DNA of 64,000 nt from Hirschia baltica ATCC 49814 (GTDB taxonomy: Bacteria; Pseudomonadota; Alphaproteobacteria; Caulobacterales; Hyphomonadaceae), in contig NC_012982.1 in the NCBI RefSeq assembly GCF_000023785.1, forward strand, positions 1,922,001 to 1,986,000, written 5' to 3'. The position numbers were made by a program, and so were the translations under genes. Below are positions 40,403-49,805 of the stretch, in pieces. The first letter of the stretch is position 1. Each line of letters begins with the position of its first letter. The notes below the pieces were generated by a model. That model was not told the origin of the DNA. It made no database searches and saw only the letters and a list, made by a program, of their open reading frames with translations.

Positions 40403-41627
40403 CAAAACGCCCTGAAGATGCCGATGAAAATCGACTTACAGTTGAAGAAATTACCGCCTGCCCAGATGCCGCTACCGCTAACTTACCAGATTTCCTTGCC
40501 TGTTCCGTTCTTTGAGCAAATGCCGCAACCGCTGTTTTTGCTATTTCTTCCCCAAACAAACTTTCTAAGATCTTTATTTGCTCCAAAGGCCTTCTCTCAC
40601 TTTTTAGTTTATTGAGTTCTGCCAAAAGTTTTTTTAGATCATTGCACCACAACTCCTGATCATATGAGTCTGTTTCCGGCCATCTATCTGTAAACACATC
40701 TTCCCAATAGCTCGGATTTCTTACTTCTATGGGCTGATTTATTTGTGAGCTTAATTCAGTTACAATGCTCTCAGTTACGCTTCGTAATTCATCTGTAAAA
40801 GAGTGACACCTTCCAAATGGGGCTTCGATTGCGAGAGCTGCTAAAACAATAGAAGGTGGTTTCCGCTTTCCGTTCCTATCTGCTCTTCGAAATCTTAAAT
40901 CCCTAAAGCGCTTGAGAAGTTGCAAAACGATAATTCTAGGAGATTTTTCTTCAAAATCATCGTTTTTCGGAAATTCTTCTACCTCTGCCTTTTCAGCCAA
41001 AACAGTGTATCTATCCTGCATTGCACGAGACACTCGCTCAAAAAGAATAGACCCCCCTTCTTCTTCAATAGCTTTTTTAACTGCATTCTTAAAACCAATG
41101 GGACTGATTTTTTTATAGTAACTCTCAATAGGAGTAACATCATTTTTATAATGGAATAACTGCCAGATAGGAATTGTGGGGTCATCTTTAATCACCACCA
41201 CTGGCATCAAATCTACAGTACTACCATCTGCGTATTCCACCGTAACGCAACGTGAATTAACTTCTACTTTGCAATTCCTGTAAGTGTCATCATCTCCTCC
41301 CCTGGTAATAGCCTCCTTAACAAGAGTAAGCACATCGATAGGAGAGGAATCAGCGGCAATATCTAACACCAATACCACATCAACGTCAGGAACATCCCGT
41401 TTAATCTGCCCGCGTATGGCAGCCCCAATTGCCATAGAGCCCGAAGGGTAAATGCCGAGCACTTGATCTTTCAATACGGAACCGTCGGCATCAATAAAAT
41501 TTGCCAGCGCTTCATACCGAAATACATTGTTTTTGTATTCGGTGTTCGTTAACTGCAGCTGTTGCGCCACATCTATTAACAATTGGTCTTGCTCACTAAG
41601 CGCTTCACTATTTGTATTAGAACTCAA
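40386..41627 (-). CDS. CD-NTase (cGAS/DncV-like nucleotidyltransferase) of a CBASS operon
   Basis: The nucleotidyltransferase core has the GS motif YPSGSMAIGAA, the first metal acids in DVPDVDVVLVLD, and the third acid in GSTVDLMPVVV. A C-terminal helical domain (SPRIIVLQLLKRFRDLRF, KPPSIVLAALAIEAPFG) follows. Length is 413 residues. The start is TTG, chosen because GGAGG stands 5 bases ahead; another TTG four codons upstream lacks a ribosome site. On phage infection such enzymes make a cyclic oligonucleotide that activates the effector, here the patatin protein. The C-terminal tail is low-complexity Ser/Gly/Ala and ends GGDTH. The clade is not decided. Confidence 0.9.
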   Translation of the reverse strand: MSSNTNSEALSEQDQLLIDVAQQLQLTNTEYKNNVFRYEALANFIDADGSVLKDQVLGIYPSGSMAIGAAIRGQIKRDVPDVDVVLVLDIAADSSPIDVLTLVKEAITRGGDDDTYRNCKVEVNSRCVTVEYADGSTVDLMPVVVIKDDPTIPIWQLFHYKNDVTPIESYYKKISPIGFKNAVKKAIEEEGGSILFERVSRAMQDRYTVLAEKAEVEEFPKNDDFEEKSPRIIVLQLLKRFRDLRFRRADRNGKRKPPSIVLAALAIEAPFGRCHSFTDELRSVTESIVTELSSQINQPIEVRNPSYWEDVFTDRWPETDSYDQELWCNDLKKLLAELNKLKSERRPLEQIKILESLFGEEIAKTAVAAFAQRTEQARKSGKLAVAASGQAVISSTVSRFSSASSGRFGGDTH

Positions 41628-41747
41628 CCCAACCTCCAATTATAGTTAATTTACAACTAAGAAGTGCTGCTTTTGTTTTCAAGCCCGCACTTTAAAAAAA
41701 TATTCCAGTGAATTCTCTATTCCAAGAACTTCGTTTTAAACTACCGA

Positions 41748-43976
41748 CTAAATAGAGCCCCCATTAAGCCCCAATTCCTCATCACGCAGTTGCTTCACCT
41801 CATCGCGCAGGCGGGCGGCGGTTTCAAATTCCAAATTGGCGGCGGCTTCGCGCATTTCTTTTTCCAAGGATGCGATGACGCCGGCCAGATTGTGGCCTTT
41901 TCCGCCGGGTGCCATACTGGCGACGCCTGCTTTACTTTCCTGCACGCCTTTAGCTGAGCGTTTATTCGGGTCGCGGCCATTGGGCACAAGATCAGACGCC
42001 GCGTTTTTCTTGCCGCCAATATCTTCCATAATATCTTCGACCGCGCGCACCACTGTTTTGGGCGTGATGCCATGTTTTTCATTATGCGCACGCTGGATAT
42101 CGCGGCGGCGTGTGGTCTCGCTCATGGCGCGTTCCATAGAGCCAGTCACCTTGTCGGCATATAGAATAACGCGCGCCTCTGAATTACGCGCGGCGCGCCC
42201 AATCGTCTGCACGAGCGAGGTTTCAGAGCGCAAAAAGCCCTCCTTATCGGCATCGAGTATCCCCACAAACGCACATTCGGGGATATCCAACCCCTCCCGC
42301 AACAGGTTTATACCTATCAGGCAGTCAAACACGCCAAGGCGCAGATCGCGGATGATCTCTATGCGCTCCACCGTGTCGATGTCAGAGTGCATATAGCGCA
42401 CTTTCACGCCCTGCTCGTGCATATAATCTGTGAGGTCTTCAGACATCTTCTTTGTCAGCGTCGTCACCAAACTTCTAAATCCACGCTGGGTTGTGTTTTT
42501 GACCTCGGCGATCACATCGTCCACCTGATTGGCACCGTCCTTGGACACGGGACGCACCTCCACAGGCGGATCAATCAAGCCCGTCGGGCGGATAATTTGC
42601 TCGGTAAACACGCCCTGTGTTTGCTCCAGCTCCCATTTGCCGGGAGTGGCCGACACATGCACAGTTTGCGGGCGCATGGCCTCCCATTCCTCAAATTTGA
42701 GGGGGCGGTTATCCTTACAACTGGGCAAGCGGAAACCAAATTCCGCAAGCGTGTTTTTGCGGCTGCGGTCGCCCTTATACATCGCCCCAATTTGAGGGAT
42801 GGTTTGGTGGCTTTCATCGACAAAAACCAGTGCATTATCTGGTAGATACTCGAAAAATGTCGGGGGCGGTTCCCCCGGTTTACGGCCCGAAAGATAGCGC
42901 GAATAATTTTCAATGCCGGCACACGAACCCGTCGCCACCATCATTTCCATATCAAACTCTGTGCGCTGCTGAATCCGCTGAGCTTCGAGCAATTTACCCT
43001 CGGCTTCAAACCGCGCTACGGTCTGCTTCATTTCCTCCTTTATGTGCTTAACAGCCTGATTCAAAGTTGGCCGAGGTGTCACATGGTGAGAGTTCGCATA
43101 GACTTTGATTTTGCCCAGCGGCTTGGATTTTTTTCCCGTCAGCGGATCAAATTCCACTATGGTTTCAATCTCATCGCCGAAAAAGCTGATTTTCCAAGCC
43201 CTATCCTCCTGGTGGGCAGGCCAGATATCGAGCACATCCCCTTTGATGCGGAATGTCCCCCGCCCAAACGCCACATCATTGCGTGTGTATTGCAGCGCCA
43301 CCAAATCCTGCGCAATATCTCTAGGGTCTCTGGTTTGCGCCTCTTCCAGCACAAATGTCATCGCGGAATAGGTTTCAACCGACCCAATACCGTAAATACA
43401 CGACACTGACGCCACAATGATCACATCATCGCGCTCAAGCACCGCCCGCGTCGCCGCATGTCGCATCCGGTCGATGGCTTCGTTTATCGAACTTTCTTTT
43501 TCAATATAAGTATCGGTCCGCGGAACATACGCTTCAGGCATGTAATAGTCATAATAGGATACAAAATACTCAACCGAATTATTTGGAAAGAAATTCTTGA
43601 ATTCCGCATACAATTGAGCAGCCAGCGTCTTGTTATGCGCAAGTATGAGAGCAGGCCGCTGTGTGCGTTCAATCACTTGCGCCATCGTGTATGTTTTACC
43701 GGAGCCAGTCACACCAAGAAGGACTTGGTCTTTTTCATCTGTCTCAACACCTGTCACAAGTTCTTTTATCGCTTCGGGCTGATCTCCTGCAGGTTCATAC
43801 TCGGATTTAAGCTCAAAAAGCTTCCCACCTTCAGACTTTTCCCATTGGCGTTCGGGACGGTGCGGTTTCCATACAGACGGATGTAACAACTCTTCTGCAC
43901 CTTCATATAGAAATGCAGACGCAGGCGCCTCTGAAACAGATTTGGACGATTTGGGAGTTTTCGATGTCTTATTCAT
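41748..43976 (-). CDS. uvrB: Excinuclease ABC subunit B
   Basis: The 742-residue protein is the damage-verification helicase of nucleotide excision repair. It has Walker [15 protein letters not shown], the beta-hairpin [21 protein letters not shown], Walker [12 protein letters not shown], helicase motif [10 protein letters not shown], and the C-terminal UVR domain ([22 protein letters not shown]). The ATG at 43976 was preferred over an extension of 14 codons. An N-terminal addition of about 40 residues before the core is normal for this group. Base composition switches inside the gene near 43480: the 3' part is GC-rich, the 5' part AT-rich, though the protein looks intact throughout. Confidence 0.97.
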   Translation of the reverse strand: MNKTSKTPKSSKSVSEAPASAFLYEGAEELLHPSVWKPHRPERQWEKSEGGKLFELKSEYEPAGDQPEAIKELVTGVETDEKDQVLLGVTGSGKTYTMAQVIERTQRPALILAHNKTLAAQLYAEFKNFFPNNSVEYFVSYYDYYMPEAYVPRTDTYIEKESSINEAIDRMRHAATRAVLERDDVIIVASVSCIYGIGSVETYSAMTFVLEEAQTRDPRDIAQDLVALQYTRNDVAFGRGTFRIKGDVLDIWPAHQEDRAWKISFFGDEIETIVEFDPLTGKKSKPLGKIKVYANSHHVTPRPTLNQAVKHIKEEMKQTVARFEAEGKLLEAQRIQQRTEFDMEMMVATGSCAGIENYSRYLSGRKPGEPPPTFFEYLPDNALVFVDESHQTIPQIGAMYKGDRSRKNTLAEFGFRLPSCKDNRPLKFEEWEAMRPQTVHVSATPGKWELEQTQGVFTEQIIRPTGLIDPPVEVRPVSKDGANQVDDVIAEVKNTTQRGFRSLVTTLTKKMSEDLTDYMHEQGVKVRYMHSDIDTVERIEIIRDLRLGVFDCLIGINLLREGLDIPECAFVGILDADKEGFLRSETSLVQTIGRAARNSEARVILYADKVTGSMERAMSETTRRRDIQRAHNEKHGITPKTVVRAVEDIMEDIGGKKNAASDLVPNGRDPNKRSAKGVQESKAGVASMAPGGKGHNLAGVIASLEKEMREAAANLEFETAARLRDEVKQLRDEELGLNGGSI

Positions 43977-44082
43977 TTCAACAATATGATGCGGACAGCA
44001 AGCTGAGTGAAGCCCCAAAAATCAATTGTTTTATATGATTTGGCCAAATCTTGTCAGCAGTATACAATCCCAAGAACTAAAA

Positions 44083-46440
44083 TTAGGCCGCTTCTTGCTT
44101 GAGCAAGTGAATGCGACCCTTTTCATGAAGTTCATCAGGAATTGTTGAGCGGTTTTCAGCTGTCTCATCTTTACGCGGTAAATACCGCCCGGGAATCGGA
44201 CGAGAAAATAAAAAGCCCTGCATGTAATCACAACCTTCTGCTTTAAGCAGATCTACATGTGTTTGGTTTTCAATACCTTCTGCAGTCGTTTTCATCCCAA
44301 GATCACGAGCCAATCCCATAACAGCTCTAATTATGGCTCGACAATCATCGCGAGTTTCCATTTCCGTTACAAAACACTTATCAATCTTAATTTTATCAAA
44401 TGGGAAAGCTCGGAGATAATTTAGAGAAGAGAATCCTGTTCCAAAATCATCAAGCGCAATTTTAACACCCAGATCACGCAGCACATGAAGTGTCTTGATA
44501 TTCACCTCAGATTCTTCCAACAAAACAGATTCTGTGATCTCGAATTCCACACGTGCAGGATCCATAGCGTTATTTGCTAGAGCACTGATAACCGTGGAAA
44601 TCAGTGATGGATTTTTCATCTGCGTCGGAGAAAGATTAATTGCGACTGAAATATTCTCGGGCCAGGTCGCAGCTTCGGCGATTGCCGTTCTAATGATCCA
44701 TTCCCCCAGAGGTACTATCAGTCCTGTATCTTCCGCAATCTCGATAAATTCTGTTGGTAGCAAAACATCATTTTCCCCTCGACGCCAACGCAACAAACTC
44801 TCGTATCCTTTGATTGTTCCGCTTCTTACATCCATTAAGGGCTGATAATGCATTTCCAGCTCGTTTTCTTGCAGAGCACGGCGTAGGCCAATCTCTAACT
44901 GAGTACGACGTTTTGCATCCAAATCCATTTTGGGCTCAAACATACGGTTACAACCACGCCCATCTTGTTTGGCTGCATATAGTGCTAAATCGGCATGCTG
45001 CATTATTTCTTTGCTTGTCTCTCCATCTCGTGGTGCGAACGACGTCCCAACACTACCGGAAACAGGCAGAACGCTTCCCATCAACGAAACAGGCTCAAGA
45101 AGCGCGTCAGTAATCATATCCGAGGTAAGCATTGCCTCTTCAGCATCATTACACCCCATCTGAAGCACCATAAATTCATCTCCGCCAAGGCGCCCCACTA
45201 TATCACCATCAGAAATACTCATGGACAATCTATGAGCTACAATTTTTAGAAGAGAGTCCCCAGCAGGGTGCCCCATTGTATCATTTACAGTTTTAAAATT
45301 ATCCAGATCAATACAATGAAGTGCAAAGGGTTTTCCTTGCGTATGCATACGCTCAACCGCTTTTTCCAATTCAGTAGAAAAATTTGCTCTATTATGCACA
45401 CCTGTAAGCGCATCAAAGTGCGCCATATATGCTATTTTCTTTTCAGCAGTTCTCTCCTGAGTCACATCAGAACACACGCCTCGGTAGCCAGTAAATTCAC
45501 CTTCGCAATTTCTTTTTGGGGATGCACTTATCGACCACCACCGCAGCTCACCTTCTATACGAATGGGTACGACGAAATCTCTAAATGACCTTTGATTTAA
45601 AAACAGCTCTTGTAATTGCTCTTTGGAATCTTCTTCAAAAAAATGAAGGAAACACTCAGAATTTAGGACTTCAGCAGGGCGTTTAACGGCTTCAGCAAAC
45701 CGTTGAGAAACACGCCCTAGTAACATGTTTTCATCGGTATCCCACAACCAATCAGATGACTGACTTTCAAAATCATGCAGAAGCAACGAAATAACTTCCT
45801 TGGATTCCGAAACGGCATTTCTATCCAGTCTTTGCAACACAAAATTTCGAAAGGTCCACGCAGCATAACGTTGCATAACAACCATAAATATCAAAAATAA
45901 CGGCACAATTACGAGAAAAGCGACATCCCCGCTCAAAGCTGCTCCAGCGCCGAAACCAGCCAAAATACCAAGCATGAATACCAAAGATGCAACCGGTAAA
46001 ACAGCAAGCACAAATGACCCCATACTGAGCATGCCAACCGCAACAGCCCCAACAAGGGCTAAATTGGTTTGATCATGCATGATCAAAACCGCAATTAGCA
46101 GTCCCCATACAGAACCAATACCGGCAGCCCAAAATCCAATCTTTTTAAACTTTTGTGAGGTATGAAAATTTTTGTCAGGCTGCTGTATAGACAGCTGCCA
46201 AGATCGGATCATCACATACGCTAGGACCCCTGCAGAATAGGCCCAAGAAAACATTATTGGACCCAGACTACTATTGTGATGCAAAATTGATAAAAATGCC
46301 CCAGTCGCAGTTAGCCCAAAAGCAGCAACAGGTGCCATTCCAAGGAATGCACGATATTGTTCAGCCTGAATCCATGCTTTTTTCTCTTCTGGAATTTCAA
46401 CTTTTCCCAGAAAAAAAGACGTAAAACTAAACTGTTGCAT
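44083..46440 (-). CDS. Membrane PAS-GGDEF-EAL protein (cyclic-di-GMP turnover)
   Basis: The 785-residue protein has an N-terminal region with about six transmembrane helices (residues 30-190), a PAS-like sensor (about 220-340), a GGDEF domain with an intact GRLGGDEF active site and LDNFKTVNDTMGHPAGD, then an EAL domain with GYESLLRWRR in place of EAL, IAINLSP, DDFGTGFSSLNYL and KIDKCFV. The catalytic glutamate (Glu of ESL) and DDFGTG acids are kept, so phosphodiesterase activity is plausible. Which activity dominates cannot be told. It is convergent with no close partner; the ATG has GGGTG nearby. Confidence 0.94.
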   Translation of the reverse strand: MQQFSFTSFFLGKVEIPEEKKAWIQAEQYRAFLGMAPVAAFGLTATGAFLSILHHNSSLGPIMFSWAYSAGVLAYVMIRSWQLSIQQPDKNFHTSQKFKKIGFWAAGIGSVWGLLIAVLIMHDQTNLALVGAVAVGMLSMGSFVLAVLPVASLVFMLGILAGFGAGAALSGDVAFLVIVPLFLIFMVVMQRYAAWTFRNFVLQRLDRNAVSESKEVISLLLHDFESQSSDWLWDTDENMLLGRVSQRFAEAVKRPAEVLNSECFLHFFEEDSKEQLQELFLNQRSFRDFVVPIRIEGELRWWSISASPKRNCEGEFTGYRGVCSDVTQERTAEKKIAYMAHFDALTGVHNRANFSTELEKAVERMHTQGKPFALHCIDLDNFKTVNDTMGHPAGDSLLKIVAHRLSMSISDGDIVGRLGGDEFMVLQMGCNDAEEAMLTSDMITDALLEPVSLMGSVLPVSGSVGTSFAPRDGETSKEIMQHADLALYAAKQDGRGCNRMFEPKMDLDAKRRTQLEIGLRRALQENELEMHYQPLMDVRSGTIKGYESLLRWRRGENDVLLPTEFIEIAEDTGLIVPLGEWIIRTAIAEAATWPENISVAINLSPTQMKNPSLISTVISALANNAMDPARVEFEITESVLLEESEVNIKTLHVLRDLGVKIALDDFGTGFSSLNYLRAFPFDKIKIDKCFVTEMETRDDCRAIIRAVMGLARDLGMKTTAEGIENQTHVDLLKAEGCDYMQGFLFSRPIPGRYLPRKDETAENRSTIPDELHEKGRIHLLKQEAA

Positions 46441-46699
46441 TCATGCACACCCAGCAATCTATAACTTCTCACCAGCCAACATTACCAGTCACAGCTGGAC
46501 ATATAATTAAACGAGAAGGTTATTTTTCCAGATTACATTAACCAACACATATATCCCAACACTAGAAACCCACCCTTAAAACAACTCTGAGGGTTGAATC
46601 AACTTGCTGTGGCTTGGTGAGTGTTTAATCCTATTAAAACAACAACATGCCCCATGAAACCTCATTGTGCACGTTGACGTTTATGGGGGTGTTTTTACA

Positions 46700-48166
46700 A
46701 TGAATCTCTATCAGAATCCTGCGCATGAAGAACAGTCTAAAATTCTGTTTCCGCCGCCTGGTTATCGAGAAAGTCGCCTACAAAAAGCTTGCTTTCATCT
46801 TTTGAAAACTCAACCTGACAAAAGCATAAAATCCGGAATACCTATCAGTCAAAAGGTCTCCTTCCTTGTGTTTTTGACAATCACTTGCGCCCTTTTCATC
46901 CTCGGACAATTTTCCATAAATGACATAATGGTCGTGTTTTCAATCTTCCTACTTTTACAAGTTATTTTTCGGTTTTACGCCGCTATAATAAGCATTTTCA
47001 ACAGTCCCAAAACTAAGAGCACGTCTCCTTCAAAAAAAAGCGTTTCATTTGCCCTTCCCAAATTCACACTTTTAATCCCTTTATATCATGAACAAGCAGT
47101 CGCCTCACGTTCAGTATCAGCTATGGAAGCTTTAAATTACCCTGCAGATAAATTGGAAGTTTTCTATCTAACAGAGGAAGACGATAAAGCGACTGAGAGC
47201 GCCTTAAAAAAAGCTATCAAACATCAAAATTTTAAAATTATTTCTGTACCAAAACATGCCCCAAGGACTAAACCCAAAGCCTTAAATTACGGGCTTCAGT
47301 TTTCCACCGGTGATATTGTTACCGTTTATGACGCCGAAGATATCCCTCATCCGCAACAATTGTTGGCCGCCGCACAAGCGTTTCAAAATGGAGGCACGAA
47401 CCTTGCTGTCATTCAAGCGCCCTTACACGCCTATAATGGGGAAGAAAGTTGGATTGCCAGCCAATTTGATCTTGAATACGCTATTCATTTCGATGTGTGG
47501 CTTCCAGCAATGACAAAAATGGGATGGCCAATACCTCTTGGTGGTACGTCCAACCATTTTAAGAAAAATGTCCTAGAAAAAGTTGGCGCTTGGGATCCTT
47601 TTAACGTCACAGAAGATGCAGATTTAGGATATCGACTTGCCTTAAATGGATATAGCGCCGGAATGATCGAGCTGCCTACTAGAGAGGAGGCACCAATCAA
47701 CCTTGCACAATGGTTACCTCAAAGGACGCGCTGGATTAAAGGCCATATACAATCTCTCGCTGTTCTCTCTCGAAAACCATTCGAAACGATTAAATCATTA
47801 GGTCTCTGGCGATCATTGGGCTGTTTAATCACATTCGTTTCAGCAATTTTAACGGCAGGGCTTCATGGGCCTTTATTGCTATATTTGGCATACAGCATCA
47901 TCACCGCTCCAAATACCCTGAACCCATTGCACTTAATTCCTATTATTTTAGCTTTTTCCAGCGTCATCCTTGCCGCTTTAGCTTCCAGCGCTGTAACACA
48001 CTGCTTTAAACCCCTCCTCACCGCTCCTTTTTATTGGCCCCTTATGAGCTTTGCCTTCATAAGAGCAATATGGGAATTACATACACGCCCTTATATCTGG
48101 TCAAAAACCCAACATGGTATCTCAAAATCAAAAATTCCGTTACTACATAAAGAACCAGTGACGTAA
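46700..48166 (+). CDS. Membrane glycosyltransferase family 2 (processive, QxxRW type)
   Basis: The 488-residue product starts at the ATG with GGGGGTG 8-15 bases upstream (a GTG 11 codons earlier was rejected). Two N-terminal helices (about residues 45-90) are followed by the GT-A domain with TLLIPLYHE, DAED (DxD) and EDADLGYRL, the conserved QRTRWIKGH (QxxRW), then C-terminal membrane helices. These features mark processive inverting GT2 enzymes of the cellulose/hyaluronan synthase type, and the protein probably makes or extends an extracellular glycan from nucleotide sugar. The two-TM gene 16 bases downstream may be co-transcribed. Confidence 0.93.
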   Translation: MNLYQNPAHEEQSKILFPPPGYRESRLQKACFHLLKTQPDKSIKSGIPISQKVSFLVFLTITCALFILGQFSINDIMVVFSIFLLLQVIFRFYAAIISIFNSPKTKSTSPSKKSVSFALPKFTLLIPLYHEQAVASRSVSAMEALNYPADKLEVFYLTEEDDKATESALKKAIKHQNFKIISVPKHAPRTKPKALNYGLQFSTGDIVTVYDAEDIPHPQQLLAAAQAFQNGGTNLAVIQAPLHAYNGEESWIASQFDLEYAIHFDVWLPAMTKMGWPIPLGGTSNHFKKNVLEKVGAWDPFNVTEDADLGYRLALNGYSAGMIELPTREEAPINLAQWLPQRTRWIKGHIQSLAVLSRKPFETIKSLGLWRSLGCLITFVSAILTAGLHGPLLLYLAYSIITAPNTLNPLHLIPIILAFSSVILAALASSAVTHCFKPLLTAPFYWPLMSFAFIRAIWELHTRPYIWSKTQHGISKSKIPLLHKEPVT

Positions 48167-48182
48167 TAATAAGCAATGGAAA

Positions 48183-48425
48183 ATGGCTGCAATGATATAC
48201 AGTTTTGGGATCACATTGTGTGGCATAATATTGTGTGGGGCGAGCGCCTATTTTTGCTTTGAACGCGCACACAAGCCGCATGACAACCCTGAACCACGCC
48301 TAATTCCTTGGCGTTTCTTAGCTCTCCTATCTGCAGTCATAGGACTTTTGCTCGTCGCCAAAATATTTAACAGCCTTGGCTTTGAAACAGGTCCTGACAA
48401 GTCGCCTTTTGGTCGATTTCATTAA
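48183..48425 (+). CDS. Small membrane protein with two helices
   Basis: The 80-residue product has two transmembrane segments (about 5-25 and 44-64) joined by a polar, Pro/His/Arg-rich loop and a hydrophilic tail. It begins 16 bases after the glycosyltransferase stop, with GGA upstream, so it may be an accessory to that enzyme. A second ATG three codons in is possible. No family is recognised. Confidence 0.6.
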   Translation: MAAMIYSFGITLCGIILCGASAYFCFERAHKPHDNPEPRLIPWRFLALLSAVIGLLLVAKIFNSLGFETGPDKSPFGRFH

Positions 48426-48440
48426 CAAGAAAATGAAACT

Positions 48441-49154
48441 TTAGTCTTTTTTCTCAGTATTTAGATGAAATGCTTGGCGAGCGATCAGGCGCGACCGAGA
48501 GAAAAACTGTCTCCGCGTCAACGCAGTCACCACTAATGTCGCCACAACAGCAAAAGCAATTGGTGAAACAAACCAAGCCAGGATTGGTATTGCCATAAAG
48601 AAACTTCGCAGACCGTAATTGAACTGTTTGCTAGCTTCGACATTCATCTCAGCCGCAGCAGCCGCATTCTCATGAGAATTGCTCTGCCCATGCTCTGGTG
48701 TCGCTGCAATCATCACCGCACAATAGTTGAACAGACGGTATGACCAACCAAATTTGAAGAAGGCGTATGCATACATACTCATCAGCACGACAATTTTTAA
48801 ATAAAACAATTCTTGAGACGGACTGATGTGAAGCAGGGAACGTTCTAGTGCAGCCTGAAAATCATCAGCGGCAGTCAACAAACCAAATCCACCACCTATC
48901 GCCAGCAATGAAGTGGATGCAAAAAAGGAAGTTGATTGCTGAAGTCCCGCTATAATATTGCCATCCAAAATGCGTACATCACGATCTGCCATTAAATGCA
49001 TCCAACGACGACGTTCTTCATGCATGGCATATGAAAGCGTTAAATGACGCCACTTGCTGTCATCTGTGACCCACGCAAAAACCCGCCAAACTAGAAAAAA
49101 CCAGAGCAATGCAAGAGTGTCTTGCAGCGGCATCATCAAACTTAAATGAAACAT
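48441..49154 (-). CDS. DUF599 family membrane protein
   Basis: The 237-residue protein matches the DUF599 pattern: WFFLVWRVF early, RRRWMHLMADRDVRILDGNIIAGLQQSTSFFASTSLLAIGG and FFKFGWSYRLFNYCAVMI. It has four membrane segments with a polar, Asn/Ala-rich loop before the third (NSHENAAAAAEM). AGGAGC lies 8 bases before the ATG. The biological role is unknown in the literature I know. It stands alone between small intergenic gaps. Confidence 0.85.
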   Translation of the reverse strand: MFHLSLMMPLQDTLALLWFFLVWRVFAWVTDDSKWRHLTLSYAMHEERRRWMHLMADRDVRILDGNIIAGLQQSTSFFASTSLLAIGGGFGLLTAADDFQAALERSLLHISPSQELFYLKIVVLMSMYAYAFFKFGWSYRLFNYCAVMIAATPEHGQSNSHENAAAAAEMNVEASKQFNYGLRSFFMAIPILAWFVSPIAFAVVATLVVTALTRRQFFSRSRLIARQAFHLNTEKKD

Positions 49155-49280
49155 ATCGACTGCTCCTAATCTTAGACTCAGCCTGAATCTCTAACCGGCC
49201 TCTGAAGTGCGGATTATAATAAACTTCAACGCAGATCAACGTTTATGCGATAGAGATAAACAATGTAGTTGAAGGTTTTG

Positions 49281-49805
49281 TTACCTACTGGTCAAAGGTT
49301 TAGCAAAATAAACTTCTTGAATGCGTGTATTGCCTGTGAAAGTCAGGGTTTTGACATCCCCATCTAGTTTAATATTCACTGTATTTGTTTGATCCGGCCA
49401 AATTTCTTGTAGTGCTGAATATTGCACAATCAATCCTTCAACACCCTGCAACAGTGATGTCTCTTGATAGACCCATATATACCCGCCCTCAAATTCAAAC
49501 CCGATATCGTTTACGTCAATTTCTTCATTTTTAAGATTAGAAAGGCGAAAAGACTGCGTTACATATTGCGCAAATTTTTCTTGCACTTCATCAGAGGAAA
49601 TTATCGATTGAGGCGTAGCTCCAACAAGATGAGCTGCATGTTCTGCATCATGCTGGGAAAAACGATGCACAATCTCAATAACACCTGTACGATAATTGGG
49701 CTCAATTGTCGCAATAGCTGCTTTCTGAGGATGAGCAAAAGAAGCGCCTTGCCCTAAAAGGACAAGGCACGCCAATATTGCATAAGAAGCAATTTTAGAG
49801 ATCAT
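49281..49805 (-). CDS. DUF6702-like exported protein coupled to the M1 peptidase
   Basis: The 174-residue product has a signal peptide (SKIASYAILACLVLLGQGASFA, cleavage before HPQKA). The mature part begins with His and has GVIEIVHRFSQHDAEHAAH, resembling small periplasmic proteins annotated as DUF6702. The ATG overlaps the stop of the preceding M1 peptidase gene (ATGA), a tight translational coupling, and GAGG lies upstream. It is likely a partner or regulator of that secreted enzyme, which is an inference. The family assignment is moderate. Confidence 0.7.
   Translation of the reverse strand: MISKIASYAILACLVLLGQGASFAHPQKAAIATIEPNYRTGVIEIVHRFSQHDAEHAAHLVGATPQSIISSDEVQEKFAQYVTQSFRLSNLKNEEIDVNDIGFEFEGGYIWVYQETSLLQGVEGLIVQYSALQEIWPDQTNTVNIKLDGDVKTLTFTGNTRIQEVYFAKPLTSR

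Noticed and set aside
41836-43409. Several plus-strand frames of 70-190 codons opposite uvrB
   Set aside because: They are shadows caused by GC-rich coding DNA; uvrB is well conserved throughout and none has a ribosome site or recognisable product.
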